DNA of 64,000 bases from Allomyces macrogynus ATCC 38327 (GCA_000151295.1 GG745332.1:1503391-1567390); one strand, 5' to 3'. Numbered from the stretch's first letter, positions 32,531 to 44,922 are shown. Notes: generated by a model from the sequence alone, not told the origin. Made by a program: numbers and translations.

Positions 32531-35500
32531 ATGCTCGAGAACCAACCGCTCAACAACCACGGTCAACCGCCCGGTGCGCCCAGCACCCGCAAGAATTTCG
32601 AGCCCGGATCGCTGGCATTCCTCAAGGCGTCGGCCCTCGTCGCCAAGGGGTCCAAGAGCGAGCTGGTGGAGGGTGACTTGTTGCCGATATCGTACGCAGT
32701 TCTCGCAATTTTGCCCTCATACTCGCTCAACACCGACGCGAACTGACTGTGCCGTGCTGCGCTCCATCCATCTCCACAGGGAGACGGACCAGGCCGAAAA
32801 ACTCGCCGACCAGCTCCGCGATGCATGGCATTGGCAAAAGGGCGAGAAGCCGAGCCTGTGGCCTGTCTTGGTACGGCGCAGGCAGGCATTCGACGATCCT
32901 GACCGTGCATATTGCTGATCGCCATTTTTTTCCGTCTTAGGCCAAGGTGTTCGGTCTGCGCTACTTCGGCATTGCTCTTCTCGCGGTGGGCGCTTCGACG
33001 TGCAAGATTGGATCGGCGCTGGTCTTGGGCCAGTTCATTGATTTCTTGCAAGTCGCCGACGCGCCGATTGAAAAGGTGCGATCTGTGCGCACCAACCGAC
33101 TGCGACGCTGCGATACTCTGCAGCTAACCGAGCCGACTTTGTTCTCCACCCTCAGGGTCTGCTCTACGGCGGCGGTCTGGCCCTGTCGATGCTCTTGTTC
33201 AGCTTCTTCGAGTCGCACTTCATGATGAAGGCGTACCGCATCGGCGTCAACGCGCGCGTTGCGGTGCTGTCATTCCTCTACTCGCACCTGCTCTCGCTCA
33301 ACCTCGCGTCGCTGCCGGCCGTCGGCCAAGCCCTCAACGTGATTTCCAACGACGCGCAACGGCTCGAGGATGCAGGACCGCTCCTCCTCTTTTTCATTCT
33401 CGGTCCGATTGAGACGCTGGTCGTGTTTGGCATCACGTGGTGGTACATTGGCATCGCGTCGCTCGCTGCGTACGGGTCGCTCGCGATCTTGATCCTGCTC
33501 CTCTCGACGAATGTCGCGCGGTTCAAGAAGGCGCGTTCGCTGCTCGTCGAGGCGCGCGACCAGCGCATTCGCATCCTGTCCGACGTGATTCGGTTCATGG
33601 ACATGGTCAAGCTGTACGCGTGGGAGCAGCCGTTTGTGCAGCGCATCTTGAAGTTCCGCAACGACGAGATCAAGCATTTGCAGCGCTGGTATGCGCTCAA
33701 GGGCATCAACGCCAGTTTCTACTGGTCGGCGCAGAGCATGATGTCAATTGTCGGGTTCTTCACGCTGTTTTTCGGCATGGGTCGCGTTTTTTCGAGTCAA
33801 AACGTGTTCACGTCGCTGCTGCTTTTCGGCACGGTCAAGGAAAACATGGGCTGGCGCGTGCCGCGGTCGCTTGAGCTGCTCGCAGATCTTCGGTTCGTGT
33901 CTCTCCATCTTCTATTCGTTTCCCGCATTCCACGCCGATTCCACGGCGTTGGCTCACACATTCACGTCATCCGCAGTGTTTCGATTGCGCGCATCGAGGA
34001 GATTCTGCACCTCGAGCCCGTCGCCGAGACGTCGCCCACGGGCGACCACACGTCCAACACGGTCTTGTCGTTTGAGCACGCGTCGTTTGCGTGGGACAAC
34101 CAGCCGGTCCTGCATGACATCAACCTCCAGGTCGAGGTCGGGAATTTCGTCGCTGTCATTGGCCAAGTCGGGTCCGGCAAAACGTCGCTGCTGCTGTCGG
34201 CGCTCGGGCAGCTCAAGACCGTGTCGGGCTCCGTGCATGTTTCCGACGCGTCCTACACGCCGCAGTCGGCGTTTGTCTTTGCCGGATCGATCAAGGAGAA
34301 CATCCTCATGGGCGCGGCGCTCGACCCGATGCGGCTTAAGCGCGTGCTCGACGTGTGCCAGCTCGAATCGGACGTTGCGCAGTGGGAGCATGGGCTCGAG
34401 ACGCGGATTGGCGGCAACGGGTCCAAGGTTTCAGGTGGACAGCGTGCGCGTATCTGCCTCGCACGCGCTCTCTACAACGCCGGCTCTGTGTTCTTGCTCG
34501 ACGACATTTTCTCGGCGCTCGACGCGCAAGTCGCGGCCAACATCTTTGCCGAGCTGCGTGTGTACCTCAAGGACTCGGCCGTCGTGCTCGTCACGCACCA
34601 TCTCGGGCTTGTCGCGCAGTGCGACTCGGTCACGTACATGAGCGGCGGCCGCATTCTCGCGTCGGGACCACTCGAGTCGGTCATTGCCATGGCCGCGCAC
34701 TACGACCCGGACTTTGCGCAAGTCGTGGCCGAGTTTTCCGAGCCGGTCGGAGGTTCAGCAAGCAAGAAGCCCGGAGGACCCGCGCCCGACGTGCACGCAG
34801 CGCCTGCAGGCTCGTCGTCGGGCGGTGCTGCAGGCGGCGGCCTCGACGACGATGTTTTGGCTCCGGGTGACGACTGGAACGAGCAGGCGCAGACCGGGTT
34901 CGACGCGAGCGTATTCTTGCGGTTCCTCAAGATGAGCGGCGGCGGCGCAATCTTCGCGGTCGCCCTTGTTCTCGGCATGGCCACGTGTGCGCTGCAGGCC
35001 TTGTCCGACTACTGGCTCACGTCGTGGGCCGCGGCGGCGCCCGACGAGCAGTTTGACCCGTACTATTGGAAGTCCTACCTCGCGCTGACCATGCTAATTC
35101 CGGTTGCGGCCATGATTTGCTCGTATGGTTTCTTCACGGTTATTATCCGGTCCTCGACACGGCTCTTTGAGCGCATGCTGCACAACGTCGTCAAGGCCTC
35201 GCCGCATTTCTTCAGCGTCAACCCGGCCGGCCGCATTCTCAACCGCATGGGCAAGGATATGGCCATGACCGACGAGCTGCTGCCCGACGCGTTTGCCGAG
35301 GTCCTGCGGCTCTGGTTGTACGTGGTCATGATTGTGGTCACAGTCGCGATGGCTGTCCCCTACGTGCTGCTCGCAATTGCCCCGATTGTCGTCATTTTCG
35401 TCTACCTGCGCCGCCAGTACGTCGAGGCCAACCGCCAAGTGCGTCGCATGGAGGCGCTCAGCCGGTCACCCGTCTACTCGCACGTCGTCGACTCGGTCGA

Positions 35501-36877
35501 GGGCATTGCCACGGTCACGGCACTTCGTCGCCAGCCGCAGTACTTTGACACGTTCTGCGCACTGCTCGACCAGAACACGCGCGCGCTCCTGTCGTTCTAC
35601 ACGGTCGAGCGGTGGCTGTGCCTGCGCGTCGACTGTTTGGCGTGCGTGATCATTGCGGCCACGTCGGGCTGCATGATCGGGTTCAAGTCGACGCTCGGCC
35701 TCACGCTCGCGTCGCTCGCGCAAATGTATGTGCTCAACCTCGTCGACGTGACGCAGTACAATGTGCGCAAGACGGCCGAGCTCGAGCTGCAGCTCGTGGC
35801 CGTGGAACGCATCATGGAGTACGCGAGCGAGATCCCGCTCGAGTCGCAGCGCGAGTCGCCTGCGGGTGCTTTCCCAGGAAACGCAGTGTGGCCGTCGGCG
35901 GGCGTCGTCGAGTTCAAGGGCATGTCGCTGCAGTACGAGGGCACGGATCGGCCGGCACTGCACAATATTACGTTGTCGACGCGGCCGGGCGAGAAGATTG
36001 GGATTGTTGGTCGCACTGGTCCGCTTTCGCCGTTGCTCGATGCGTCTTCTCCGCCCATTCCCCAACTCATCCCGCCAATCTGTACATAGGTGCCGGCAAG
36101 AGCTCGGTCATCAGCACCTTGTTCCGACTGGCCGAGCCGTCGCCCGGCGGCGTGATCATTGACGGCATCAACATCACCGACCTGGGTCTCGCCGATTTGC
36201 GCAGCCGTCTTTCGATTGTACGCACCAGTCGGCATTTCCTTTTGACCCCTCGGTTCCGAAGACCAAGCTGACATTTATCCACCCTGTAGATCCCTCAATC
36301 GCTGTACCTGTTCCAGGGTTCCGTGCGCTTCAACCTCGATCCGTTTGGCACGCACGCCGACCACGAGCTGTGGACTGTGCTCGATAAGGTCGACCTCAAG
36401 GGCGTCGTCGAACGGTTCGAGAACAAGCTCGACGATCGCCCGCAGTTTTCGTCGGGCGAGGGCCAGCTGTTCCAGCTTGCGCGCGTTTTGCTGCGCAAGA
36501 GCAAGGTGCTCATTCTGGACGAATGTGCGTTTTCGTGCTTTTGAGCTATCGCATCCCCATGCCGTTCACTCTTCTCACGCTTTTGCACTCGTTTCCTAGG
36601 CTCGTCCAACATTGACGTCGCGACCGACCGCATTATGCAGCAAACGATCCGGCGCGAGTTTGGCGACTGCACGATCTTGACGATTGCGCACCGCATCGAC
36701 ACGATCATCGACAATGACCGCGTGCTGTGCCTCGACAAGGGCCAGGTTGCCGAGTTTGATGCGCCGACCACGCTCTTGCGGGACCCGCAGAGCATCTTCT
36801 ACAGTCTGGCCGAGAAGAGTCTGGGCAAAGACAAGATCCTTCAGCTGATTGAGCAGCTGCCGCCCACGATTGAGTAG
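32531..36877 (+). CDS. ABCC (MRP-type) full ABC transporter
   Basis: Eight exons (32531-32691, 32780-32870, 32941-33075, 33156-33892, 33977-36018, 36090-36217, 36290-36524, 36600-36877) give about 1268 residues, the size of short MRPs without a TMD0 (ABCC4-like). TMD1 starts near [18 protein letters not shown]1 has Walker [10 protein letters not shown], signature [15 protein letters not shown] and Walker [16 protein letters not shown]2 starts near [21 protein letters not shown]2 has Walker A GAGKSS, split by an intron, a family-typical signature [15 protein letters not shown], and ILDE followed across an intron by CSSNID. Such pumps export glutathione conjugates, nucleotides or drugs at plasma or vacuolar membranes. 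The 84-nt intron at 33893-33976 is in frame and stop-free, so naive translation reads through it. Substrate unknown. Confidence 0.92.
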
Positions 36878-37251
36878 TTTCATCGTTATCGTTGTCATTT
36901 GTCCCCACTCTAGCTTCGTCTTTCTTTGCTCCCCATCTGCTTAAGCCGGCGTGCCATCTCCACCAATAAATTGCCCATTTTCTGGTTGAAATGACTCGGG
37001 TTCTTGACAATTCCATGGAGTTCGAATCGTTTGATGTGGCAACAGTGTTGTTGACGGATGTCGGTTGCGACGCTGACGCGTCTCGCACACAACCATGACG
37101 TCCGAGCTGGTTCCTGGCTCTTGTTTCAATCCCCCTCGACAGTCGACGTTGGCGGCCGCGACTCGACTTCAAAATCCACCACCACTCTTCCCGCACTCAC
37201 TGCTCCAACCCTCCGCAAACTCTCCATCACCACCTGTAACCTCATCCGACC

Positions 37252-38693
37252 ATGGCACGCACCCCACCATCAACGCCCTGCCGACCTACGACCAATGGCC
37301 CCGATCTGACCGCCGGTTGCCGACCGAGTAGCGTCTCCGCGTCCGTACCAAGTTTGGCCTGGCCACTATCAACGACCCGACCCTCGATTCACGCACCGCG
37401 ACTGTCTACGACCTGTCGAGCACGATTGTCGCTGAGGCGCTCGCCAAGTCGCTGCCCACCAATGTTGATCTCGACTCGATCCGACGCAGCTTGTCGATTC
37501 GAATGGGCGTGCCGCCAAGACCGCTTGCGCCCGCTGACCCGACGACGTTGTTGGCCGAGGCGGGCGTGCGATCGGGCGAGCAGCTGACTGTCGAGTTCAA
37601 GGACCCGACGCCAGCAGCACCGGCTGCGTCGCTTGCGGCCGCACCTGCGTCAAGGGGCGCCGCGAGTTCGTCGGCAAGGAATAACGGGAAACGTATGCTC
37701 GTCGAGTTTGATCCGCTCCGTCGATCCTTGCCAAAACTGATCGCGTTTTTCGGTCTCCAATAGCCGCACCGTCCTCTTCCCGCTCCCCACCCGCAAGTTC
37801 CACGCCCGATCTCTCCCCCGAAGCCATCAACGCGATCGCGCTCGGCGACCACGTGCACGTGCCCGACCTCGGCGGGTTCCTGGTCGTGCGCGAGTCGCCC
37901 AACGACAACAACTGCCTGTTCCACTCGATTGCCTATGTGCTCGCCAAGGGCATGACCGTCTACGAGCTGCGCACGCTCGTGATCGCGCAAATTCGCGCCA
38001 ACCCGGACCGGTTCGATGCGGTCGTCCTGGGCCGGCCAGTGGACGAGTATTGCACGTGGATTGCCAAGTTGGCGTCGTGGGGTACGCGTGGTTGATCTGG
38101 TTTTTGGATTGCATCTCGCAGTTGGACTGATCACGGTTTCCGGGTAGGCGGTGCGATTGAGCTGGCCATCTTTGCCGACTACTTCCGGACCGAAATCTGC
38201 TCGGTCGACGTACAAACGTTGCGCATCGACCGGTTCGGCGAGGGCAAGTACCCGACGCGCGCGTTTGTGTTGTACAAGTACGCCGGCAGCGTCTCCACCC
38301 TGCACCCCTGCTTGAACCATCGCTCATTTCGTGCTTCTCCTCATTAGCGGGATCCACTACGACGCAGTCGGCCTGACGCCCGCTCTCGACGCGCCGCGCG
38401 ACTTTGACGCCGTCGCGTTCGAGGTGAGCAACCGGCAACTTCTGCAACATGCCGTGGAGCTCGCGGGCAAGCTCCACAAGCAGCACCGGTTCACGGACAC
38501 AGCCAACTTTACGCTGCGGTGCGTGACGTGCGACAAGGGGCTCCAAGGCCAGCACGCCGCGCACGAGCATGCGATGCAGACCGGGGTACGTGCCTCGTTG
38601 TTATCATTGAGGACTTGTGTCCAACAGAGGATAGCTGACGGATCCTGGTTTCGCATTCCGATGTAGCACACCAACTTCACGGAGTACAAATGA
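37252..38693 (+). CDS. OTU1: OTU1/YOD1 deubiquitinase
   Basis: Coding exons 37332-37692, 37764-38081, 38148-38277, 38348-38585 and 38667-38693 join in frame for about 357 residues. The N-terminal UBX-like domain starts RLRVRTKFGLATINDP. The OTU domain has the catalytic Asp/Cys motif (ESPNDNNCLFHSIAYVL) and His in NGIHYDAVG. A C-terminal C2H2 finger (CVTCDKGL...HEHAMQTGH) ends the protein, as in yeast Otu1 and human YOD1. It trims ubiquitin chains from Cdc48/p97 substrates in ERAD. The first exon starts after a TAG acceptor and has no Met. The ATG at 37252 is followed at once by GCACGC, so a GC-AG intron could leave ATG alone as exon 1 (M joined to RLRV). That start is inferred. Confidence 0.88.
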
Positions 38694-38939
38694 TGGAGCT
38701 TCTCATTTTAGCATTGAAAAAGATTTGTCCACTGCGGAATCGGGGATCTATACAATTGCGTGATTGTCGATCAGGAGGGAGGGCTCCACGACAGCGAAAG
38801 GAAGAAATGCAATCAACAAGCCAAAACGGCCAAGGGGAAAGAGGAAACAACAGCAAGCCAAGTCGCTGGCAGGAAAGACAAGAGAAAGAGCAAAAGCTAA
38901 ACAAAAAGCGCCATCCGACGAACCAACCAACCAACCAAC

Positions 38940-40139
38940 CTACTCGTCTTCCGGAGCAGGCGCCTCCTCTGCTTCCCCTTCGGCCTCGTCGCCCGCTGCC
39001 GTGGATCCCTCGTCATTGGTCACCGACAGTTCCTCCTCGCCCGGGTACCGCTCGTACTCTTGTGTGTGCCGCGCCATGATAGCCGTGACGGGCCCAAGCA
39101 GTCGGTTGAATGCCTTCTTGCCCATGCACGCGCACCTGAGTTTGCCACGCGCAATAATCGAAGCGACACGCGGCTTATCCGAGAGCAGGGCGAGTTCGCC
39201 AAAGTAGCACCCCTTGTGCAGCGGCTTCATGTGGTGCTCGTCGCCGTGGTCGTCAACTTTCACGACATCGGCCTCGCCCGACTCGATCAGGTAAAACTTG
39301 TCGCCCGGATCGCCCTGGCGCACAACGGCATCGCCGTCATTGAACGTGACCGACTCGAGCGCGTCGGCAATCTTGTGCCGCTCGTAGGGTTCAAGCGAAC
39401 TGAGCAGCGGCACCTCCTCGAGGAACGTCTCGTACATGCGCCGCTTGCGCGCGGTATGGTCGAGCAGGATCCGACGGAACGTGATGCGGTCGAGCGCCCA
39501 CAGCACACAGTCGGACGTGGCCGTGACTGTGGCGGCGCGCGGGGCATTGTACATGAGCGCCAGTTCGCCAAAACTGCCACCGGGACCATAATCCGCGACC
39601 TTGGTTGGCTCCTCGTCGTCGCCCGCGCGCGTGACAAACACGTCGAGCGTGCCCGTCTCGACAATGTAGAAGTAATCGCCTACGCCGCCCTGCTGAATGA
39701 TCGTTTCGCCCTCGGCAACGGGCACTTCGGCCATGGCATCGATCACGTCCGCGTACTGCTCGTCGTCGAGGTGCCGGAACAGGAAATTGGTCTCCACAGC
39801 GGCCTGGATGCGCTCGCGCTGCTCGTCGGATTTCGGGATCACGACTTTCTCAACGTGCACGTCGTGCGCGGTCGGCGCCATGGATTCGGCCGAGACCGAC
39901 GTGCGGCGCGCACGGACGGACGCGAGGGGCGGGGACACGCGCATCGGGGGCACGTCGTCATTGCCATCGTCCGACTCGGCTTCGAAATCAGACGCCGAGT
40001 GGTCGCCGTCACGGGTGTCGTCGTCGGAAAAGTCGTCGTCGGTCGAGTACTGGTAGGACTCGCGGTCGTACTCGGACATGGTCGACGGCGCCGCGCCCGT
40101 GCCAAAGTCGTAGCCATGCGGGTCGCCGAGGTCGGACAT
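38940..40139 (-). CDS. cAMP-dependent protein kinase regulatory subunit
   Basis: A single exon of 399 residues. The inhibitor sequence is RRTSV (78-82), a phosphorylatable type II-like site. Two cyclic-nucleotide domains follow; their phosphate-binding cassettes are FGELALMYNAPRA (about 190-202, E192 and R201) and FGELALLSDKPRV (about 313-325, E315 and R324), with all key residues present. It holds the PKA catalytic subunit inactive until cAMP binds. The first 75 residues are acidic and Ser/Asp/Tyr-rich; I see no dimerisation/docking helix pair, which the family normally has. The C-terminus adds an acidic Glu/Ala tail. An upstream exon with the docking domain cannot be excluded. It is convergent with OTU1, 246 bp away. 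Confidence 0.95.
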   Translation of the reverse strand: MSDLGDPHGYDFGTGAAPSTMSEYDRESYQYSTDDDFSDDDTRDGDHSASDFEAESDDGNDDVPPMRVSPPLASVRARRTSVSAESMAPTAHDVHVEKVVIPKSDEQRERIQAAVETNFLFRHLDDEQYADVIDAMAEVPVAEGETIIQQGGVGDYFYIVETGTLDVFVTRAGDDEEPTKVADYGPGGSFGELALMYNAPRAATVTATSDCVLWALDRITFRRILLDHTARKRRMYETFLEEVPLLSSLEPYERHKIADALESVTFNDGDAVVRQGDPGDKFYLIESGEADVVKVDDHGDEHHMKPLHKGCYFGELALLSDKPRVASIIARGKLRCACMGKKAFNRLLGPVTAIMARHTQEYERYPGEEELSVTNDEGSTAAGDEAEGEAEEAPAPEDE

Positions 40140-41303
40140 GTTTGTGGTACGAAGCGATGTGCTGGTTGGCTGGTGCGGGCAAAAATGCGTGCGGCCCCTG
40201 CTGCTGGCCGCGAGCGGGTCCTGGCGGCTGGATGCTGCAACTTGAGCAAGAAGTGGTGGAGAAGATCGCTATCCACGAGCAGGAGAGCACGAGATGGAAG
40301 TGGTGGTGGTCGTGGCGACACTTGTCGTTCGCTCTTTTGGTGGGGGCGCGCGTGCTTGCATGATGGCCAACGAGGCGTCCAACTCTGGTCAAAAGCCCAT
40401 GGCAACCGTGGCTCTCCTTGACAACCAAACGTGCCCAGCTCAAGTGACTGCCGCACACTCTCTGCCCACCACCCCACCAATCAGGTCCACGATCACTGCG
40501 TCCACCACCACCCTATAAAAGCCGGTCCCGCCCGCGCCGTTGATGCTCTCCATCGACTTTACTCTTCAGGATCTGATAGTTCAGTCAATATCCATCTGTT
40601 GTTTCCCAACAACATTTGGCACCAATACATATGGTGGACGACGACGTGCAGGACCGGCTCTGAAAAGGGAAGCGCGCGGTCGCTCTTGTTCATTTTGGAC
40701 ATGGCGGCCGCGATTGATGATCTTGCCCGCCCCGCTTATTCCAGGGGTGCGGCGTGGAGCCTGGCCCATTCTGACACCTTTCTGCTGCTCTGCTAATTCA
40801 CCTGCGAATCGCTTCGGATTCGGGCCATACGCGTCCCGTCATTGCATCGAAGACTTTGCTGGATTTGTGACCCCTATCTTTGCTGTCGTGCTGACTGCAG
40901 ATTGTTCTCCACGGTGCAGTTGAACTTCATTTTGTCACTGGATCTTCGGCTCTGCTAACTTGGAGATCCCCGTCCGAAATGCGGTCACTGTCGAATCCGA
41001 TGCTGAGCGCATGATCGCCCATTTTTGCAAGCTTTGTTTCATGTCCATCATCGTTATGCGCTTGAATGCTTTCGACGTGGCTCTACCCGTGACCGACCTA
41101 CCTGTACTGGACGCCCGTCCCATTTCTGGCCACGGGCAGAAGCGTCCAGCACGAAGCTGGGCAGGGGTCCTGACACTCCCTTGGCTCGCAATTTCTCGGG
41201 CACTGTTCTTGAGCATTTCCAAGGCAAGACAAAACCTGTTTCGAATGCGAATACAGCAATCCACCACCATCCATCCATCAATGCACCATCCCTCCTCCCG
41301 CGA
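40140..41303. other. PKA-R promoter and intergenic DNA
   Basis: Most of this should be the PKA-R 5' region. A plus-strand TATA-like CCCTATAAAAGCCGG at about 40509-40523 is followed by no convincing coding exon; a short frame from 40540 is not recognisable. Confidence 0.4.
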
Positions 41304-43348
41304 CTACGACCGTGCCCCCTTGTTGACCTTGTCCCAAATCTCCGGCAGCAGCGACCCGACCTGGAACCGGTCACGCACCTTGTCGTAGAGCCGGTGATCA
41401 AACATCTCGCGGAACTGGGCGCGCGTGAGCATCGTGTCGGCGTAGAGCGCCTGGTACCCCTGCACCTTGCGCACAAACTCTTCCACGACCTCCAACGACC
41501 GCTCAAAGTGGAATTTTGGCGATTTCGGCACTCCATAAGCCCCGCAGTCGACAAAAAGTTGCTCTGCTGGATGCGGGGGAGTAAGAGATCCGGCGGGCGT
41601 GGTAACGGGGTGGAACGCGTGCTGCGGGTGCGTGCGATCAAGAACGGCCACGGCGGGGCGCTCCCCGCGATTAGCCAACAAGTTTTCGGGCGGCGAAAGC
41701 ATGCGCATCGGGCACAGCCACAGCGGGTAGACGGTGAGCTCGTCGTGGAAGAGATCGAGCGACTCCTTGAGCGTCGAGATGGGCACGAGCAAATCCTGCG
41801 CGACGTGCATCGTCTCCCACAGCACCTTGAGCTTGCCTGTCGTCGTCATTTTCAGGATCGAGATCTTGGGCGTGCCGACCCACGCGACAAAGTACCGGTA
41901 CCACCACGTGTTGCCAAACGGCACGATATCCTGAATCTCCCAGAAAATCGACCGCGTGTGCCGGTGATAGTAGTCGCGCAGCGGCAGGTACTCGACGGCG
42001 TTGGGCGTGCCCGCCGGCCGGTTCAAGAACGAGGCCACGTGCGTGAAGAACCACGGCTTGTACCAGCGCGAGAGCACGTTCACGGTCCCGCCGCGTGGGA
42101 CGGCATCGACCATTTTGCCGACCATGACGACGCCCGTGTCCTTGGTGTACATCAACTCCTCGACAAAGTCGTTGCCATTATCGCGCGACGCCTCCTCGAA
42201 CACGCGCACGCACTCGGCCTGCGTGCGGCACGGGTGGTACTCCATCCTGACATACGGCTTGGCGCGCACAATCTTGATATCGGCCGCCGTCAGGAACCCA
42301 ATCGTACCGTGCGACCACGGGATCGTCGCAAACAAGTCGACATTGTTGTCCTTGTCACAAAAGACCACATCGCCACTGGGCAAGACCACTTCAAACGCCG
42401 TGCACGTGTGCTGGAAGAGACCGTACTTGTGCGATGACGTCTCAATCCCGAACCCGTTGATCAGGCCGCCGACGGTCAGGTCGTCGAGTTCCGGCAGCAC
42501 TTCGAGCGTCCACCCCTTCTTGATGAGCTCGCGCGACAGACGGCCCATGTTGCACCCGGGCTCGACGCGCACAATTTGCCGCACCGTGTCGATCTCGACA
42601 ATGTCGCGCAGCGCGTGCACTTCGACGCCGCCCCAGTGCTTCTTATATGTGCCGGCCTGGAAAGAAGCAGACGAGACGAAAGAGTGGTCAGTGCGATGTG
42701 GTGGCAATTTCAGATCTGGGCCAACATCCCAAAACGCACCTTCATCGACATGGCCAAGAACCCAGGCCGCGCCGTGCACAGCCGCGTCGCGCCACCCGCG
42801 ACGAGCTCGCGAATTTGGCGCTGCACCTGGACGACGCGCGCGGCATGGATCTCGCGGCGCACTGACACGTCCCCGACCGGCGGCATCTGCAAGTCGTACA
42901 TCCAGTCGCGCAGGGCCTCGACCGCGTCCCAGGCCACCGACGCGGGGGCCACAAACACGGTTGCAAAAATCCCACGGTGGTACGTGACGAAATCTGCGAG
43001 CAGGTCGAGCGCAGGATTGATGAGCGGGCCGGCCGTCGGGTGCGCCGTCAACGACTTGATCACGTTGCCGCCCTTGGACACGACGAGCACGGCGAGCCCG
43101 AAAATGGGCGTGGCGAGCGCGAAAAAAGTTTGCACGGCGAGGAGCGCCAGGCCGGCGGGCGAGAAGAGCGCGGGACGAACGTGCGTGCCGGCATTGGACG
43201 ACTTGGTGGTGGCGGTCGTGCGGCGACTACGCGCGTTTGCGTTGGTCGTCGACGACGACGACGCAGCCGTGGGGTCGGGCAGGCCGTTGGGCATGGTGGT
43301 CGAGGAGGAGCCGCCGTTGGCGCGGTGCGCGGCGTTGTTGCGGGCCAT
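41304..43348 (-). CDS. Delta(24)-sterol reductase (DHCR24 type)
   Basis: Two exons (43348-42740 and 42656-41304), joined across an intron with a GTGCGT donor, give about 653 residues. The N-terminus is Asn/Ser/Thr-rich, then a membrane segment (LALLAVQTFFALATPIFGLAVLVV). The FAD (PCMH) domain is well conserved: RQIVRVEPGCNMGRLSREL, LPELDDLTVGGLINGFGIE, SSHKYGLFQH and PWSHGTIGFLTAADI. Later blocks include PLRDYYHRHTRSIFWEIQDI and YQALYADTMLTRAQF. The enzyme reduces the C24 double bond of sterol side chains (desmosterol to cholesterol) with NADPH in the ER. Plant DIM/DWF1 is related, but the match reads closest to the animal form. The N-terminal extension is longer than in animals. Confidence 0.93.
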
Positions 43349-43997
43349 GGTGCCCCTTGATCAAGGTCGAGCGACTCTTGAGCTTGACGACAACGTGAGT
43401 CGCGTCGGATCGGATCCCTGAGCTGCGTCGAGCTGGGAGCTGGTGGTGCTGGTTCGCTTTCGTCGAGGTTGAAGCGGTGGTCGCGGGCGGTCGTGGGAGC
43501 GCGCGGTCACCAGAGGATCATGCAGCCACGAGCACGCTTCACGCTGAACGCGGAGAGAGAGCCATCCCCGACGATGCGCGTGGGGCGGCTCGAATTTATG
43601 GGCGAGCGGACAGCGTCAACCATTTCAGGCCAGGACACAAGGCGCGTTTGCATGTCGGCCGTCGCGCTCGTCGCGTTGCGTTGCGGGTTGGAATTCGTGC
43701 AAATGCGGCGGAGCGCGGTGCGGAGGACCATGCCACGAGGTCGGAACTCTGCGCGCTCGCGTATGGGTTTGAACGCCGGGCCCTGATCAGTTGCCACCAG
43801 GATCGCTCAGGCAGGTTTTCGGCTTGGTTTCCGAAGATGCTTCCCAGCCAGCGATCGCGCACGTGCGCTCACCTGCGCGTGCAACACACTCTGCCGGCTC
43901 GCTCGTCTGGCAAAACGACCACGGCGACCGCAATCCGACACCCTGCAGCACGACGACGGCCGCTTGCCTGCACGCAACTCGAGGCACTCCACCGAAA
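43349..43997. promoter_or_regulatory. Shared promoter region of the DHCR24 and mitochondrial L12 genes
   Basis: About 650 bp between divergent start codons. Open frames here (for example 43477-44001 on plus) are shadows without domains. No clear TATA box. Confidence 0.5.
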
Positions 43998-44922
43998 ATG
44001 ATCGCCGCCCGCAACGCCGCTATGCTCCGCGCGCCCCTGGCCCGGTCCCTCGCCGCTGCCGCGCGCCCGACCGCCGCCGTCGCTGCCGCACGGTGGTACT
44101 CCGACAAGCCCGCCGCGAACCCAGAGCTTACCGCGATTGTCGACAAGATCGCCAAGCTGACTCTCACCGAGACGGCCGACCTGATTGGCATGCTCAAGGT
44201 ATCCATCAACATCAACCGCACGCGCTCGCACGAATGGGCAAGGAATGAGCGGTGGCCGTGATCACGACGATGTTCAAGCGGTTGATGACGACAGCTGTGC
44301 CGCTCAGATGTTGTTCCCGTCATGGTCGCTCCATTGGCCACGCTGGAGCGCCGTGATCACGACCATTGCTGAGTGTTCCCGTTCAGACGCATCGAATTCC
44401 CCATGACCCGTGATCATGGCTCACCATCCCCATCTTCTCTCCAACCAGGAGCGCTTGAACATCTCCGAGGTCGCCGTCCCGGTCGCTGCCGCGCCCGCTG
44501 CCGCTGCTCCGGCCGCCGCCCCGGTTGAGGTTCGTTTTCAACCTCTGATGAACAATTCTCGCGCACACACGAATCATGACCCTGACCGTACCCGTTGACC
44601 GTTCAACAGGAGGAGAAGCCCGCCGAGAAGACGCAGTTCAAGGTCAAGCTCGAAAAGTTTGACACGGCGTCCAAGGCCAAGATCATTAAGGAGATCCGCG
44701 CCTTGATGCCGAGCATGAACCTGGTTGAGGTATGTGCTCCTCATCCTCCCATTTTCCGTTCACTGCCCCACGATCTGACCCCTGGCTCTCTTCTCCACCC
44801 TTCAGGCCAAGAAGTTTGTTGAGTCGGCGCCCAAGATGATCAAGGAGGACGTGCCCAAGGAGGAGGCCGAGAAGATGAAGGCCGCGCTTGAGGCGGCGGG
44901 CGCGACCGTCATCTTGGAGTAA
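43998..44922 (+). CDS. Mitochondrial ribosomal protein bL12m
   Basis: Four exons (43998-44198, 44449-44529, 44610-44729, 44806-44922) give 172 residues. A mitochondrial presequence ([20 protein letters not shown]) is followed by the L12 N-terminal domain ([20 protein letters not shown]), an Ala/Pro/Val hinge, and the C-terminal domain ([19 protein letters not shown], then [16 protein letters not shown]). It forms the ribosomal stalk that recruits translation factors. All introns are phase 0 and so is the hinge exon, which encodes Ala/Pro-rich sequence alone. Donors are GTATCC, GTTCGT and GTATGT. In yeast the homologue is Mnp1. Confidence 0.95.

Noticed and set aside
32531..33980. Retained-intron reading of the ABCC gene through 33893-33976
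   Set aside because: The intron is in frame and stop-free, but the translated segment is unlike the family and donor/acceptor signals are good.
40509..40923. Gene downstream of the TATAAAA box at 40509
   Set aside because: No recognisable protein or splice pattern follows; the box may be chance.
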